Program-made: the position numbers and the translations under genes
Part shown: piece by piece, positions 1 to 8,215 of the stretch
Layout: each line of letters starts with the position of its first letter
Position numbering within the stretch: the first letter of the stretch is position 1
NCBI GenBank assembly: GCA_045658005.1
Contig: JAZOUD010000152.1
Coordinates: forward strand, 1-64,000
Direction of reading: 5' to 3'
From: UBA2862 sp045658005
GTDB taxonomy: Bacteria > Bacillota > Clostridia > Christensenellales > Aristaeellaceae
Length of the DNA stretch: 64,000 nucleotides
Notes under the pieces: model-generated
What the model was told of the DNA's origin: nothing
Database searches by the model: none
What the model saw: the letters and a program-made list of their open reading frames with translations, nothing else

Positions 1-1
1 G

Positions 2-403
2 AACTGCCCGCACCGGGAAGAATGCATGGGGAGGGCCAGCGGAGGCAAAAGGTTCCATGTATCGGAGAACACCCCGGCATTCTATGCTGAAAGCCAGCGG
101 CAAAAGACGGAGGAATTCCGGGAGAAATACAAGAAGCGCGCGTCGATAGAGTGGAAGAACGCAGAGATGAAGCGCTTCCATGGGATGGCCCGAGCGGATG
201 GCTGGGGCCTGCGGAGCATGATATTCCAAGCAAAACTCACCGCGATAGCAGTCAATTTGAAGCGAATCGCGAAGCTGGTAGAGCAAAAAATGAAGGAAAA
301 TGCAACGGCAATGCCCCTGAAATCCTCCATTTTGTCCAATGTCTCTTGTGCCATCCAGGCTTTCGTCTCACAGATCATCCAGACCGTCCGGCCTGTCTGC
401 TGA
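2..403 (+). mobile_element. C-terminal part of an IS1182-like transposase (cut by window edge)
   Basis: The open frame enters from the left edge and ends at 403. It shows the tail of IS1182-family DDE transposases: a short Cys-containing segment (NCPHREEC), then YKKRASIEWKNAEMKRFHG, then a helix ending in LKRIAKL. In this family that segment carries the last catalytic Glu and the conserved C-terminal helix. Residues after about 290 no longer resemble the family and probably read into flanking DNA. Whether the rest of the element is intact lies outside the window. No terminal inverted repeat could be assigned. It sits against an ABC ATPase stub, which suggests an insertion or deletion here. 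Family assignment is confident; activity is unknown. Confidence 0.75.
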
Positions 404-420
404 TTTTGCTCCTGAACCCC

Positions 421-573
421 CGTTTTTTCAGTGGTCTCGACTTCTCCGTGGGAAAGGGCGAGGTCCACGCGCTGCTGGGAGAAAACGGTGCGGGCAAATC
501 CACGCTGATGAACATACTGGCCGGCGTGTACCCCCGGAACAGCGGCACCGTGGTCTTCGATGGGCAGACCCTG
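421..573 (+). pseudogene. N-terminal stub of a sugar-type ABC transporter ATPase
   Basis: About 50 codons read as the start of an ABC ATPase of the ribose/galactose importer type: a SVGKGEVHALLGENGAGKST stretch containing the Walker A lysine, followed by LMNILAGVY and a short strand. The frame then runs into unrelated codons and stops at 597. There is no signature motif, Walker B or second ATPase half, so this is a fragment of a protein normally near 500 residues. It has no start codon of its own and lies directly downstream of the transposase tail, consistent with disruption by the insertion element. Confidence 0.7.
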
Positions 574-619
574 GCCATTATAATGGCCCCATTTTAACGA
601 TTCATATTTCTGGGTTGTC

Positions 620-780
620 AATCGGACGCTGGGTGTTTCAGAAGCGAAGGAACAGCTGCGGGTCTGGTCCGTGACCTCTACAATTGCCTGGGTGGTCGGT
701 GTGATTGAGGTCCTGGTGCTGAGTGTCTTTATGCGCTGATTGTGCTGAAAAGCGGAATCAACAAGCCGGAGGCCTTTTGA
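620..780 (+). pseudogene. Possible remnant of a membrane protein C-terminus
   Basis: One frame reads a hydrophobic segment (TIAWVVGVIEVLVLSVFMR) ending in a stop near 740. A second frame continues from it to a stop at 780, as expected from a single-base shift. It resembles the last transmembrane helix of a membrane protein, but no family is recognisable. It follows the ABC stub and may come from the same lost transport locus. Confidence 0.25.
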
Positions 781-875
781 AGCGAAAAAATGGACTCGCA
801 CCATTTGGATGGGTGGACAGCAGCAGGGGATTATGATATACTGAAGAAAATAAACACACGGAAGGAGAAATCAGA

Positions 876-1278
876 ATGAACAATGTCGAGAGAGTATGCA
901 AATTCCTGGAATGATGCACAGACCTATTACCTGGCTACAGTTGAAGGCGATCAGCCGCGTGTACGCCCCTTCGGAACAGCTCTGGTAAATGAGGACAAGC
1001 TCTACATCCAGACCGGTAGAGTGAAGAACGTCTCCAAACAGATCGCGGCAAATCCCAAAGTTGAAATCTGCGCCTTCCAGGGCGGTAAGTGGATACGCAT
1101 TGCTGGCGAGCTGGTGAATGACGACCGCCGTGCGCCCAAGGCAGCTATGCTGGAGAAGATGCCGAGCCTTAAGGCGATGTACAGCACGGATGATGATAAT
1201 ACGCAGGTATTGTATTTCAAAAACGCTGTGGCAACCATTTCCTCGTTCACTGACGCGCCGGAAGAAATACGGTTCTGA
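876..1278 (+). pseudogene. Pyridoxamine 5'-phosphate oxidase-like protein with an early frameshift
   Basis: Most of the gene, from 914 to 1278, encodes a flavin-binding split-barrel (PNPOx-like) protein: TYYLATVEGDQPRVRPFGT, then the KNVSKQIAANPKVEI strand typical of the small clostridial group near 130 residues. The best start is the ATG at 876, 10 bases after AAGGAG. That frame reads MNNVERVCKFLE, the usual family N-terminus, and then hits TGA. Joining the two frames near 912 by one base restores a normal protein. A start at 883 would avoid the shift but gives an atypical N-terminus and poor ribosome-site spacing. Such proteins bind FMN or F420-like cofactors; the substrate is unknown. Confidence 0.7.
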
Positions 1279-1384
1279 GTGAGACTGCTTCGCCGGTGTG
1301 AGCAGCCGGTAAAGAAGGAGATCGCCACATCATCCTCAATGTGCTGTTATGAAGACAAACCGATAATCGAGAGGAGCTGTACAC

Positions 1385-1873
1385 ATGCCGAGAAAGAAGA
1401 TTGCCGATGTTGCGGCGGACGTGAAGAAGGCGGCAAAGGCCAAAGCTGAGAAAGCCGTTGATACGGCTGCCGCGACTGAGGTAGAAGTGAAAAAGTCGAC
1501 ACGTTCTGTGGGCCGCAAGGCAAAAGCCAAGGTCGAAGAGGCCGCCGCGCAGGTTGCCGAGAAGGTAGATGCTGCCGCCACGGCCGTGGAGATCGAGGCC
1601 GGCAAGGCCAGGGCGAAGCGCACCAGGAAGACCGCTGAGGTGAAGAAAGCGGTTTCCGAGGCTGTGGAAGAGGCAAAGAAGCCGGCGCGTAAGGCGCGTG
1701 CTGCCAAGCTTGACATCGTCATCCAGAGCGTCATGGGCGGCGCGATCACTCCCGAGGAGATCGCTGCGAAAGTACCGAAGGACGCAATCTCTGCCTATGT
1801 GAAAGTGGAAGAGAACAAGATCTACTGGGTGAACAAAGCTGGCGAAACCGGCAGCGTGGAGATCTGGGGATAA
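1385..1873 (+). CDS. DUF6465 family protein with a histone-like Lys/Ala-rich N-terminus
   Basis: The 162-aa protein has two parts. Residues 1 to about 108 are almost entirely Ala, Lys, Glu, Val and Arg, in repeated AKAKVEEAA-like helices reminiscent of histone H1-like or phasin-like proteins. Residues 109-162 form the compact domain seen in DUF6465 proteins of Clostridia (IVIQSVMGGAITPEEI, then a YWVNK strand). The basic tail suggests binding to nucleic acid or another polyanion, which is inference. A GAGGAG ribosome site precedes the ATG and a strong terminator follows, so it appears to be a single-gene unit. It is intact although its neighbours on both sides are broken. Confidence 0.75.
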   Translation: MPRKKIADVAADVKKAAKAKAEKAVDTAAATEVEVKKSTRSVGRKAKAKVEEAAAQVAEKVDAAATAVEIEAGKARAKRTRKTAEVKKAVSEAVEEAKKPARKARAAKLDIVIQSVMGGAITPEEIAAKVPKDAISAYVKVEENKIYWVNKAGETGSVEIWG

Positions 1874-1878
1874 ACACA

Positions 1879-1913
1879 ACGGCGGCGTATGATCATGCGT
1901 CGCCGTATTTTTA
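1879..1913 (+). terminator. Intrinsic terminator of the DUF6465 gene
   Basis: A near-perfect 28-base palindrome at 1879-1906 (ACGGCGGCGT paired with ATGCGTCGCCGT, two G-T pairs) is followed by ATTTTTAT. It begins six bases after the stop codon. Confidence 0.8.
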
Positions 1914-1939
1914 TACGCATAGCGGATGCGCGTTGGAAG

Positions 1940-2133
1940 GCCTCTGAACGAGCACACGTCACCGTTCTCCACAGAGAGGGCTCTACACACTCGTTCCAGC
2001 ACATCCAAGCGGAGCCTCTCCTTTGACCAGTTTCTGATAGGTGGATTCACTGATCCCGGCAAGGGATATGATGTCGCGCTGTGTATAGCCGCGTCGCTGG
2101 AGGAGGACCCTAAAGCTTCCTGCAGCTGATCAT
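1940..2133 (-). pseudogene. Small XRE-family regulator broken by two frameshifts
   Basis: Read on the minus strand from the ATG at 2133, three frames together rebuild a 65-aa Cro/CI-type helix-turn-helix protein: MISCRK, then LLQRRGYTQRDIISLAGIS followed by ESTYQKLVKGEAP, then RLDVLERVCRALSVENGDVC. This matches, segment by segment, the intact 65-aa regulator at 34940-35137. Two frameshifts (near 2115 and 1997) break it, so it is read as a dead paralogue. Sequencing error is the alternative explanation. Confidence 0.65.
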
Positions 2134-2298
2134 GGTATCGGCCTCCTCTGCGTGAGCGGATAAAGAGCCCCGGATGAAGCCCTGGCGCGTGGGTGGTGGA
2201 CTCCTATTTTACCATAGGGGACGCCTGGTTGGGTGACAACAATACGACCTTTTCCTATCTGTTTTCTTACAGATGTGACAGAGAAAGGAAGTAGCTCC

Positions 2299-2583
2299 AT
2301 GAGCCCATTTTCAATACTGATGTTCTGCTTCTCAGGAGCATTGTTTCTCTATGCCGTGCTGCTGTACATGACAAAGGATTACAAGCTGATTTCTTACGAC
2401 TATGCATTGAAGACAGACGATAAAAACGCATATGCGAGGCAGGTGGCGGAGATTGTTGCGCTGGTGGCAGTCGCCCCGGCGCACTGTGGATATGTCGCGC
2501 TATTCTCGATGGGCTGGAGTGTGGTCGTGCTGGTTGTGGAGATGGTTCTGGCTATTTGGGTTGAGACGAAAATAATGGAGTGA
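2299..2583 (+). CDS. Small membrane protein, DUF3784-like organisation
   Basis: The 94-aa product from the ATG at 2299 (GAAAGGAAG ribosome site just upstream) has a first transmembrane segment at about residues 3-24, a polar stretch with YALKTDDKNAYARQ, and two more hydrophobic segments before a short charged tail. This order (helix, YxxL and KxKY-type loop, two helices) resembles small DUF3784-type membrane proteins of Firmicutes, but the match is loose. A longer reading from 2233 lacks a good ribosome site. Function unknown. Confidence 0.55.
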   Translation: MSPFSILMFCFSGALFLYAVLLYMTKDYKLISYDYALKTDDKNAYARQVAEIVALVAVAPAHCGYVALFSMGWSVVVLVVEMVLAIWVETKIME

Positions 2584-2599
2584 ATGGACTTTCTCTGGG

Positions 2600-3060
2600 G
2601 TTTTATGGTATAATCGCTCATGTTCGTTGGTCTTCCTGACCGCGAATGCTGCTTTGAAGAAGCTGACCATGCAGCGGAAGAAGGCGGTGACCTTGCCAGG
2701 ATTGATGGCAATGAAACTGTAGCAGGGAATATCCAGGCGGTTATTCATCGTATTGTGCATGATCAGGACCTCCTTCAGTGCGGTGCGTTCGCTGCACCCT
2801 TCAGTGCTGTGTTTACCGCGGTTTCCGTGTTGACAGAATCAGAGAACCCTGAATATGCATTGGGTTACGTGAGAAATGCGGAAGGCAGTACTGTATACAC
2901 AGAAGAAATGAGGCACTGCTTTTGCAATGCTCTGCTGGATTATAGTGGAAAGCAAAAACAGCAGAAATTAGAAAACAACGATTCACATATAATAGACGCG
3001 ATACGTAATAATCCGAATTTGAATCGTATAGTTTTCTTTTACAAATCTGAAGAGGATAAA
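2600..3060 (+). other. AT-richer gap with an open but unrecognised frame
   Basis: This stretch has no gene I can support. From about 2830 to 3060 the base composition falls clearly below that of its neighbours. One frame stays open there and reads a protein-like sequence (LTESENPEYALGYVRNAEG, later SEEDKEK) that runs, apparently by accident, into the broken TMEM175 gene. It may be a scrap of an imported gene. The part before 2830 is probably non-coding. Confidence 0.3.
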
Positions 3061-3061
3061 G

Positions 3062-3606
3062 AGAAGGCAAATACTTATCATCGACCTGCCGGAGGGGAAC
3101 GACATGGCCGCGCTCATGGGCGTGATGCCGCTGGCGGTCTGCTACCTGATCAGCTTCATCATGGTGGGCACCAACTGGGCGAACCACCATCACCTGCTGC
3201 AGGTGACGGGAAGTGTGGACGGCAAGATCCTGTGGTCGAATCTCTTATACCTGTTCCTGCTGTCCTTCCAGCCGGTGACCACGGTTGGGTGGGCAAGAGC
3301 AAATTCGCCATGCTGCCGGTGCGGGTGTACGTGCTGATGAACCTGCTGTGTGCGCTCAGCTACATATTGCTTGAAAAGGCGATCATCCATTCCAACAACT
3401 GTGAGATATTGAAGACCGCCGTCAGCGAGAGCCGGAAGGAGCAGTGGACCATCGCCGTGGAGACGCTGGCGCTGATTCTGAGTTTCATCTCCGGCGCGCA
3501 CTACGCCTCCTGCCCGCTGCTGGTTGTGGCGATGGTGCCGTGGATCGTCCCGGACCTGCGGATGAAGCGGGTGTTTGAAGAGGCCAGATGTATGCGGGAG
3601 GAATGA
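3062..3606 (+). pseudogene. TMEM175 (DUF1211) family channel-like protein, frameshifted and 5'-truncated
   Basis: Two frames together give a recognisable TMEM175-family protein. The first (3062 to about 3285) has ILIIDLPEGND, then a helix and GTNWANHHHLLQ, the conserved W-x-N-H-H segment at the end of the second helix, then LLYLFLLSFQPVTT. The second (about 3285-3606) continues with WVGKSKFAMLPV and the last helices, ending IVPDLRMKRVFEE. One base is gained or lost near 3285, and the first helix with the FSD motif is missing upstream. Bacterial members form potassium-permeable channels, but this copy should be non-functional. Confidence 0.7.
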
Positions 3607-3609
3607 GTC

Positions 3610-3828
3610 ATGAAATCCATACTGATCAAGGACACCACCCGGGAGGAGCGCATCCGCATCATCCACCAGGCGCTGTGGGGTGCCTGCGGCATCGACTGTG
3701 AATTCTGCTCCGGCTGTGACAACAGGGGTGGCGGAAGAATTGAGGTAATCTACCAACCCTATATTGACGGCATGAAGGAGATTCGGGAGATCAACGCGGA
3801 ATACAACGCACCGTTCGTGCGGGGATAG
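3610..3828 (+). CDS. Conserved 72-aa Cys-containing small protein
   Basis: The protein begins MKSILIKDTTREERIRII and carries a central Cys cluster (CGIDCEFCSGC, four cysteines in eleven residues), followed by IEVIYQPYIDGMKEIREIN. The same pattern recurs in short unnamed proteins of gut Clostridia, and the Cys cluster could hold a metal. It starts three bases after the TMEM175 remnant stop and ends 12 bases before the flavodoxin gene, so it was probably cotranscribed with both. No function is known to me. Confidence 0.6.
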   Translation: MKSILIKDTTREERIRIIHQALWGACGIDCEFCSGCDNRGGGRIEVIYQPYIDGMKEIREINAEYNAPFVRG

Positions 3829-3840
3829 GAGGACCGGTTT

Positions 3841-4296
3841 ATGAAAACCCTGATCACATATTTCAGCGCGCAGGGCACGACCGCGAAGGTTGCGAAGGAG
3901 CTCGCCGCCATGACCGGCGCGGACCTCTTTGAGATCCAGCCGGAGAAACTCTATACCGCAGCGGACCTGAAGTGGACGAAACCGCTGGCCCGCTGCAACC
4001 GGGAGATGCTGGGCAGGAAAGATGTGCCCGTCGAGGGCAGGATTGCGGACTTTGACCAGTACGACACCATCCTGATTGGCTTTCCCATCTGGTACGGCGC
4101 CGCGCCGAACGTCATAAACACCTTCTGCAAGGGCTATCCGTGGGACGGCAAGCGGGTCTTCGCCTTTGCCACCTCCGGCGGCAGCGGCATCGGCCGGACA
4201 GCAGAGAAGCTCACGCCCCATGTGAAGGGAGCGGCATCGGTAGACGCGAAGCTCGTACACAGCGCGGTGGAAGTGAAGGACTGGGTCAGGCTGTAA
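3841..4296 (+). CDS. Flavodoxin-fold protein
   Basis: The 151-aa product opens with the flavodoxin phosphate-binding loop after the first strand (TLITYFSAQGTTAKVA). It also shows the FPIWYGAAPNVINTF loop that packs on the flavin ring and a SGGSGIGRT segment near the C-terminus. Length and layout fit the small flavodoxins of anaerobes that carry FMN and donate electrons to reductases. An AGGAGG-like site precedes the ATG at 3841. Its redox partner cannot be named from the context. Confidence 0.85.
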   Translation: MKTLITYFSAQGTTAKVAKELAAMTGADLFEIQPEKLYTAADLKWTKPLARCNREMLGRKDVPVEGRIADFDQYDTILIGFPIWYGAAPNVINTFCKGYPWDGKRVFAFATSGGSGIGRTAEKLTPHVKGAASVDAKLVHSAVEVKDWVRL

Positions 4297-4380
4297 ACTT
4301 CTTCGTTTTCCCCGCCGACACCATTGAAAACCAGCGCGCTCAGGCGTATAATGGTAAGGGACGACTAACGTAGACGATTC

Positions 4381-4425
4381 GCCCATCGCACAGCGGCATC
4401 AAAGATGGACGACTGTGAGGCGGGC
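4381..4425 (+). terminator. Possible terminator after the flavodoxin gene
   Basis: GCCC-ATC-GCACAG pairs with CTGTG-AG-GCGGGC around an 18-base loop, followed only by TTTCATT. The stem is interrupted and the T tract short, so this is tentative. The rest of 4297-4580 holds nothing else I recognise. Confidence 0.35.
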
Positions 4426-4580
4426 TTTCATTGTGGAACGTGGTTAGAAGTTACTAACAATAGGGCACCCCACGAAATATGTGACACGGTACGATGAGAA
4501 GTGAGCGATTTGAAGGGCTGCGAGGCGCTGTCAAGGAGAGCGGTCTGCGCCTGGTTTGAAACAGAGAAGGTGAGAATTCC

Positions 4581-5551
4581 ATGGCAAAGAACGGAGAAAA
4601 AGGGAAGCGATGCCGGTGGCTTGCGGTCATCATCGTAATTGTGGCGCTCGTTGCCGTCCTTGGTATTTACAAAATGAAAAGCAGCCGCACGGACGCGGAC
4701 CTTATCCTTGCGATTTCCGAACAGGGCTTCGAGGGACATTTCTATGATGCCGGGGAAAGGGATAAGGTGGTCATCACCTTCTCGGGCAGTGAGGGCGGCT
4801 CCAGCGCCAGCGATACCATGGCTTGGTACTATAAGCAGCATGGCATATCGGCACTGGGCGTGACCCTTTTCTCCGGCAAAGAGACGGGGAAAAACCTGGA
4901 TCGCGTTCCATTGGAGTATGTGGAAAACGCCATCGCGTGGTTGAAAGAACAGGGCTTTGAAAAGATCGCAGTCGATGGGATTTCCAAAGGGTCGGAGTAT
5001 GCGCTTCTGGCAGCATCCCGTTTTGACGACATCAGTTGCGTGATCGCCCGCGTCCCATCCTGGTTTATCAGCGAGGGCATGATCGGGCGCAACGGTCCGT
5101 CGGGAACCTCCTGCTGGTCGTATCGGGAGAAGAACTGGGCTATACGCCATACATCCTGCGCGAATTCGATGTTTTCAGGCAGTTCCGCACGCACGGGGAG
5201 TTCAATATCCTCTCATATAATACGGGAAAGGACGTTGCAGACGAATCGATCATCCCTGTGGAAGACATCCGTGGCCCGATCCTCCTCATCTCCACCGAAG
5301 CGGATACGGTCTGGCCTTCGGCGGAACAGGCCGCGCATATTGTGAATCGTCTGGAGGAGCAAGGTTTTTCTTACGAGGTCAAAAGCCTGACCTATGAACA
5401 CGTCAGTCACTTTGCGGTGCCCATGCGCCGCAACATATGGCTTTTGAAGCTGCTGTTCCGTTCTGAGCGGCAGTATTCGGAGGAGTGTTCCGCGGAGCGC
5501 GCGGATCTGTCGGAGCAGGCGGTCGATTTTATTCAAAACCACTGGCGATAA
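4581..5551 (+). pseudogene. BAAT-like alpha/beta hydrolase with N-terminal membrane anchor, frameshifted
   Basis: The first frame (4581 to about 5128) encodes a transmembrane anchor at residues 12-30, then an alpha/beta-hydrolase of the acyl-CoA thioesterase/BAAT C-terminal type with nucleophile elbow VDGISKGSEYALL. The second frame (to 5551) gives the rest: EELGYTPYILREFD, the acid region STEADTVWPS and the His region YEHVSHFAVP. A single base near 5128 separates them. The layout (G-x-S-K-G, D near WPS, then SH) matches the intact relative at 8216-9157, except for the anchor. The enzyme class acts on thioesters or related esters; the true substrate is unknown. First gene of the hydrolase run. 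Confidence 0.7.
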
Positions 5552-5670
5552 TGACGATCGAATACAGACCCACGAAAGGGAGTTTGTGCAGGGATGAAGG
5601 CTTATGCGTATCATTTCGTCGGCCGGACTGTTTTTTTGAGCCTGAAAAGAAGCAATGGGAGGAAATGGGA

Positions 5671-5975
5671 ATGAAATACAACGGGTTTTATTTCTGGATG
5701 TTCAGAAGCCCCATGAAAAAGGTTCTTGCCGAAGAGTACGGCAAGGCGTATGCCCGGGAAACTATGAAAAAGAGCAAAGGGGTCTATCGGGCGCTGGTCG
5801 AGCAGGCGGACGATATCGGGGACGACAACCCCATGGCGTACAACGAGCTGTTTGCGCTTGCCTTCGTTGCGCCGTATGTGGCAAGTGGAAAGAAGATTCC
5901 GCCGAAAACCGTGCAGGAGATGATGCGCCGCTCCCTTTACCACATCAAGTGGTATCGAAAGATGTCGAAACATGA
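5671..5975 (+). pseudogene. N-terminal part of an ATC-hydrolase-like protein
   Basis: A GGGAGGAAA ribosome site precedes the ATG at 5671. The protein reads KYNGFYFWMFRSPMKKVLAE, then ADDIGDDNPMAYNELFALAF and KKIPPKTVQEMMRRSLYHIK. This is the helical front of a group of L-2-amino-thiazoline-4-carboxylate (ATC) hydrolase-like proteins. After about 5965 the frame degrades and reaches a stop at 6045 without the Cys-rich catalytic half. Either a frameshift or a deletion joined it to the next gene. It is one of three such genes in the run, with 6054-6798 and 12616-13239. Confidence 0.5.
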
Positions 5976-6053
5976 CAGGCAGTCTTTGAGATCGCGTCGA
6001 CCGGGATTAAACAGATCAAGGGTGTCCCAATCGGGATCCGAATGAGGCAGATT

Positions 6054-6798
6054 ATGAAAAAGCTGAACATCGATTACAAAAATCATATGGGTTATTCCAG
6101 GAGCGCCGAGCGAGGGATAAAAGCCCGGCTCAGTCAAAAATACAGCCCTGTAGAATGCGAGCGCCTGATGGAGCAGATCGATCGGAAATATGAAGAGTAT
6201 CTCGTGGATCTTCCATATTGCGGCGGCAAACACAACCTGATGATCTGGCAGCTGTATGACGCGATTGCGGCCTTTGCCTATTATGAAGTCCTGCCGGAAA
6301 AGGAGACGCCGGAGGAGTTCACAAAAACCTGTGCTGTGATCTTTGAGAAGGATAAGCAGCGAAAGCCGCTGCCGCGTTTTCTGACGGTAGACAGCAAGGG
6401 CTTTGTGCGGCTGATCCGTGCTGCTATTCGGCCCATTGCAAAGAATATGAACCGCAAGCTGGACAGCGGAGAGTGGCAGGACGGCTGGCACATCGAGATG
6501 GAGACGGATCATCTGAATGAGGGAGGGGCTGCGGGTGGCGCTCGTCGGCTGTCCCATCTACAACTTTGCAGTCAGGCACGGATACGAAAAGCTGATGCCC
6601 GCCATGTGCAACTGCGATTTCCCAGGTATCGACTTTTTACACGCGGGGCTCGTTCGTCCCCGCACGGTTTCCAACGGAGACGACCGCTGCGACAACTGGA
6701 TCGTCAGCGCGGACAGCGATGCCGTCCAAAAATACCCACCGGAAAGACGGGAAAACGGCCTGCTGATCAGCAGGGACTGGCGGGAGGAGAAATCATAA
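6054..6798 (+). pseudogene. ATC-hydrolase-like protein, frameshifted
   Basis: The first frame (6054, or 6042, to about 6512) gives the helical N-terminal half, including RLSQKYSPVECERLMEQID. The second (from about 6512 to 6798) carries the diagnostic catalytic half: VALVGCPIYNFAVRHGYEKL, then CNCDF with a downstream HAGLVRPRTVSNGDDRCD. In the L-2-amino-thiazoline-4-carboxylic acid hydrolase family these Cys, Asp and G-x-x-x-CD positions are conserved. One base near 6512 breaks the gene. Family members open the thiazoline ring on the route to L-cysteine; whether this group uses that substrate is unproven. Confidence 0.65.
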
Positions 6799-7311
6799 AT
6801 GATGCTGGATTTCTTACTTGGTCTGATCGGGATCATCATTCTTACGGCTTACTGCCTGATCGGAGCCTTTTCAGTGCCGCAGATTGCTTACTGGACGATG
6901 ACGCCGAAAGCGATCAGGATCATGGAGGATTCTGGCGTGGGTAGAAGGATGCGCCGGAAGGATATTGCTGTTGTTGTGTTTCTCACTTTACTGGCAGGAG
7001 GGTTGTTCATAGCGGCAATCCTGTTCGCAGGTAAACAAGGTGCAGACTCCGGCATGAATCTGTGGCGTCTCAGTCTTCGCTTCCTGATATTCTTTTGGAT
7101 GGTGTCGACCTTTGATGCCATTGTTCTCGACTGGTGGATGTTTTCAAAGACAGATATGTTCGGCTTATGGCTGAAAAAACAGACCGGGAAGGCTCCTAAG
7201 GTGATGCGGGTTGAACCTCAGTGGGACGGGAAAGAGATCCATAAGCTGATCGGGGAGATCGTTTTATCGGTGATTCTGGCCTGGGTATTTCTGAGGGTAC
7301 ACCGAGGCTGA
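6799..7311 (+). CDS. Four-helix membrane protein, paralogue of 10258-10764
   Basis: The 170-aa protein has hydrophobic segments at about residues 5-28, 58-78, 90-112 and 148-166. The third contains a W-x-x-x-F-D-x-x-x-L-D-W pattern (FWMVSTFDAIVLDWWMF). The same pattern (VWIGVYDTCFLDWVLF), similar length and similar placement occur in 10258-10764, so the two are related. GGGAGGAG sits nine bases before the ATG, which touches the stop of the preceding ATC-hydrolase-like gene. I do not recognise a named family. Repeated pairing with alpha/beta hydrolases suggests a shared role at the membrane. Confidence 0.65.
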   Translation: MMLDFLLGLIGIIILTAYCLIGAFSVPQIAYWTMTPKAIRIMEDSGVGRRMRRKDIAVVVFLTLLAGGLFIAAILFAGKQGADSGMNLWRLSLRFLIFFWMVSTFDAIVLDWWMFSKTDMFGLWLKKQTGKAPKVMRVEPQWDGKEIHKLIGEIVLSVILAWVFLRVHRG

Positions 7312-7438
7312 CCTTCTCGCTGAAGACGTGCATTGCAAAAATATATCGCAGAAGGGAAATTGCAAAGCAACCCGAATCTCATGGCATGGCGCGACGATTT
7401 CCCGTGACGGCAATATTTCAGGCAAAGGAGGATTTATC

Positions 7439-8116
7439 ATGGAGTGGAAAGATAAGATCGGTTCTTTCAAGCAGATCGACGTAAGAGGCATACAGGGCAA
7501 TTTCTTCCCGGGCCTGAAAAAGCAGGCCATGCAGCTCCCTGTCGGAAGCGGCCTGGAGATCATACAGTCCTTTGACCCCATTCCCCTGTATGAAGTGATG
7601 GAGGGGCTGGGCTTCGAGCACTTCACCGAGCAGAGGGGTGACGCCGAATACCACGCCTGGTTCTATCGGACCGAGGTCAGGCGGGAAGAAAAGGACATCC
7701 CGATGCGTCCCGCGGCGCTGACGAATATGCCGCTGATCGATGAAAAGCTGGGAAACATCGCGGTCAACTTCTGGGACCTGACTTGGAATGATGAACACCG
7801 GTACCTTCCCTATGAGATCCGCCTGCTGCTTTCCCTGACCAACGCGGTCGGCGCGGGTCGAATGCGGCAGGCCACGCGGGAGCTGGTGAAGGCCTATATC
7901 CACGGCCTCGACAGCGCCGCGCTGGACGATGTGTTCGAGCTGCTGGCCTGGAACCAGGGCATCGGCTATTTCAGCAGCGAGATCGGTCCCTCTACACTGT
8001 TTGCCGCATACAAGACGATCAAGCATATGGAGAAACAGGGCAAGGAGCGCAGCGAGATCAGCGAGATGCTCAAGGAAAAGTTTGGTGAGAAGAATCCGGA
8101 CGTCAAGGTACAGTAA
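7439..8116 (+). CDS. DUF2249 protein with a C-terminal helical domain
   Basis: The start at 7439 follows a strong AAAGGAGG site; a longer reading from 7328 lacks one. Residues about 8-75 form a DUF2249 domain, a TusA-like alpha/beta fold: IDVRGIQGNFFPGLKKQAM, then GLEIIQSFDPIPLYEVMEGL. The second half is helical and carries NAVGAGRMRQATRELVKAYI and LLAWNQGIGYFSSEIG. That half resembles a carboxymuconolactone-decarboxylase/AhpD-type bundle but lacks a clear CxxC. DUF2249 proteins are linked to sulfur carriage and nitrogen-oxide stress in other bacteria; no such link is visible here. Confidence 0.65.
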   Translation: MEWKDKIGSFKQIDVRGIQGNFFPGLKKQAMQLPVGSGLEIIQSFDPIPLYEVMEGLGFEHFTEQRGDAEYHAWFYRTEVRREEKDIPMRPAALTNMPLIDEKLGNIAVNFWDLTWNDEHRYLPYEIRLLLSLTNAVGAGRMRQATRELVKAYIHGLDSAALDDVFELLAWNQGIGYFSSEIGPSTLFAAYKTIKHMEKQGKERSEISEMLKEKFGEKNPDVKVQ

Positions 8117-8215
8117 ACTGCAACACTGGACGCATGATGATAACTCCGACCCCGCTGATGTTTAAGCAGTATTGCCCCAAAATACAAAAATCGAGAACAG
8201 GCAGGCGAACAGGAA

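Noticed and set aside
1247..2062. 271-codon minus-strand frame opposite the DUF6465 gene
   Set aside because: Only its first part (the regulator remnant) is protein-like; the rest is the complement of the Lys/Ala-rich coding region.
2620..3606. Single 328-codon gene ending in a TMEM175-like tail
   Set aside because: Its first half shows no family and low GC, and the conserved TMEM175 front half lies in another frame, so the long frame is a chance fusion.
4581..6798. Programmed frameshifting to join split hydrolase genes
   Set aside because: No slippery heptamer with a downstream stem was seen at the joints, and similar breaks affect unrelated neighbouring genes, which favours decay or sequence error.
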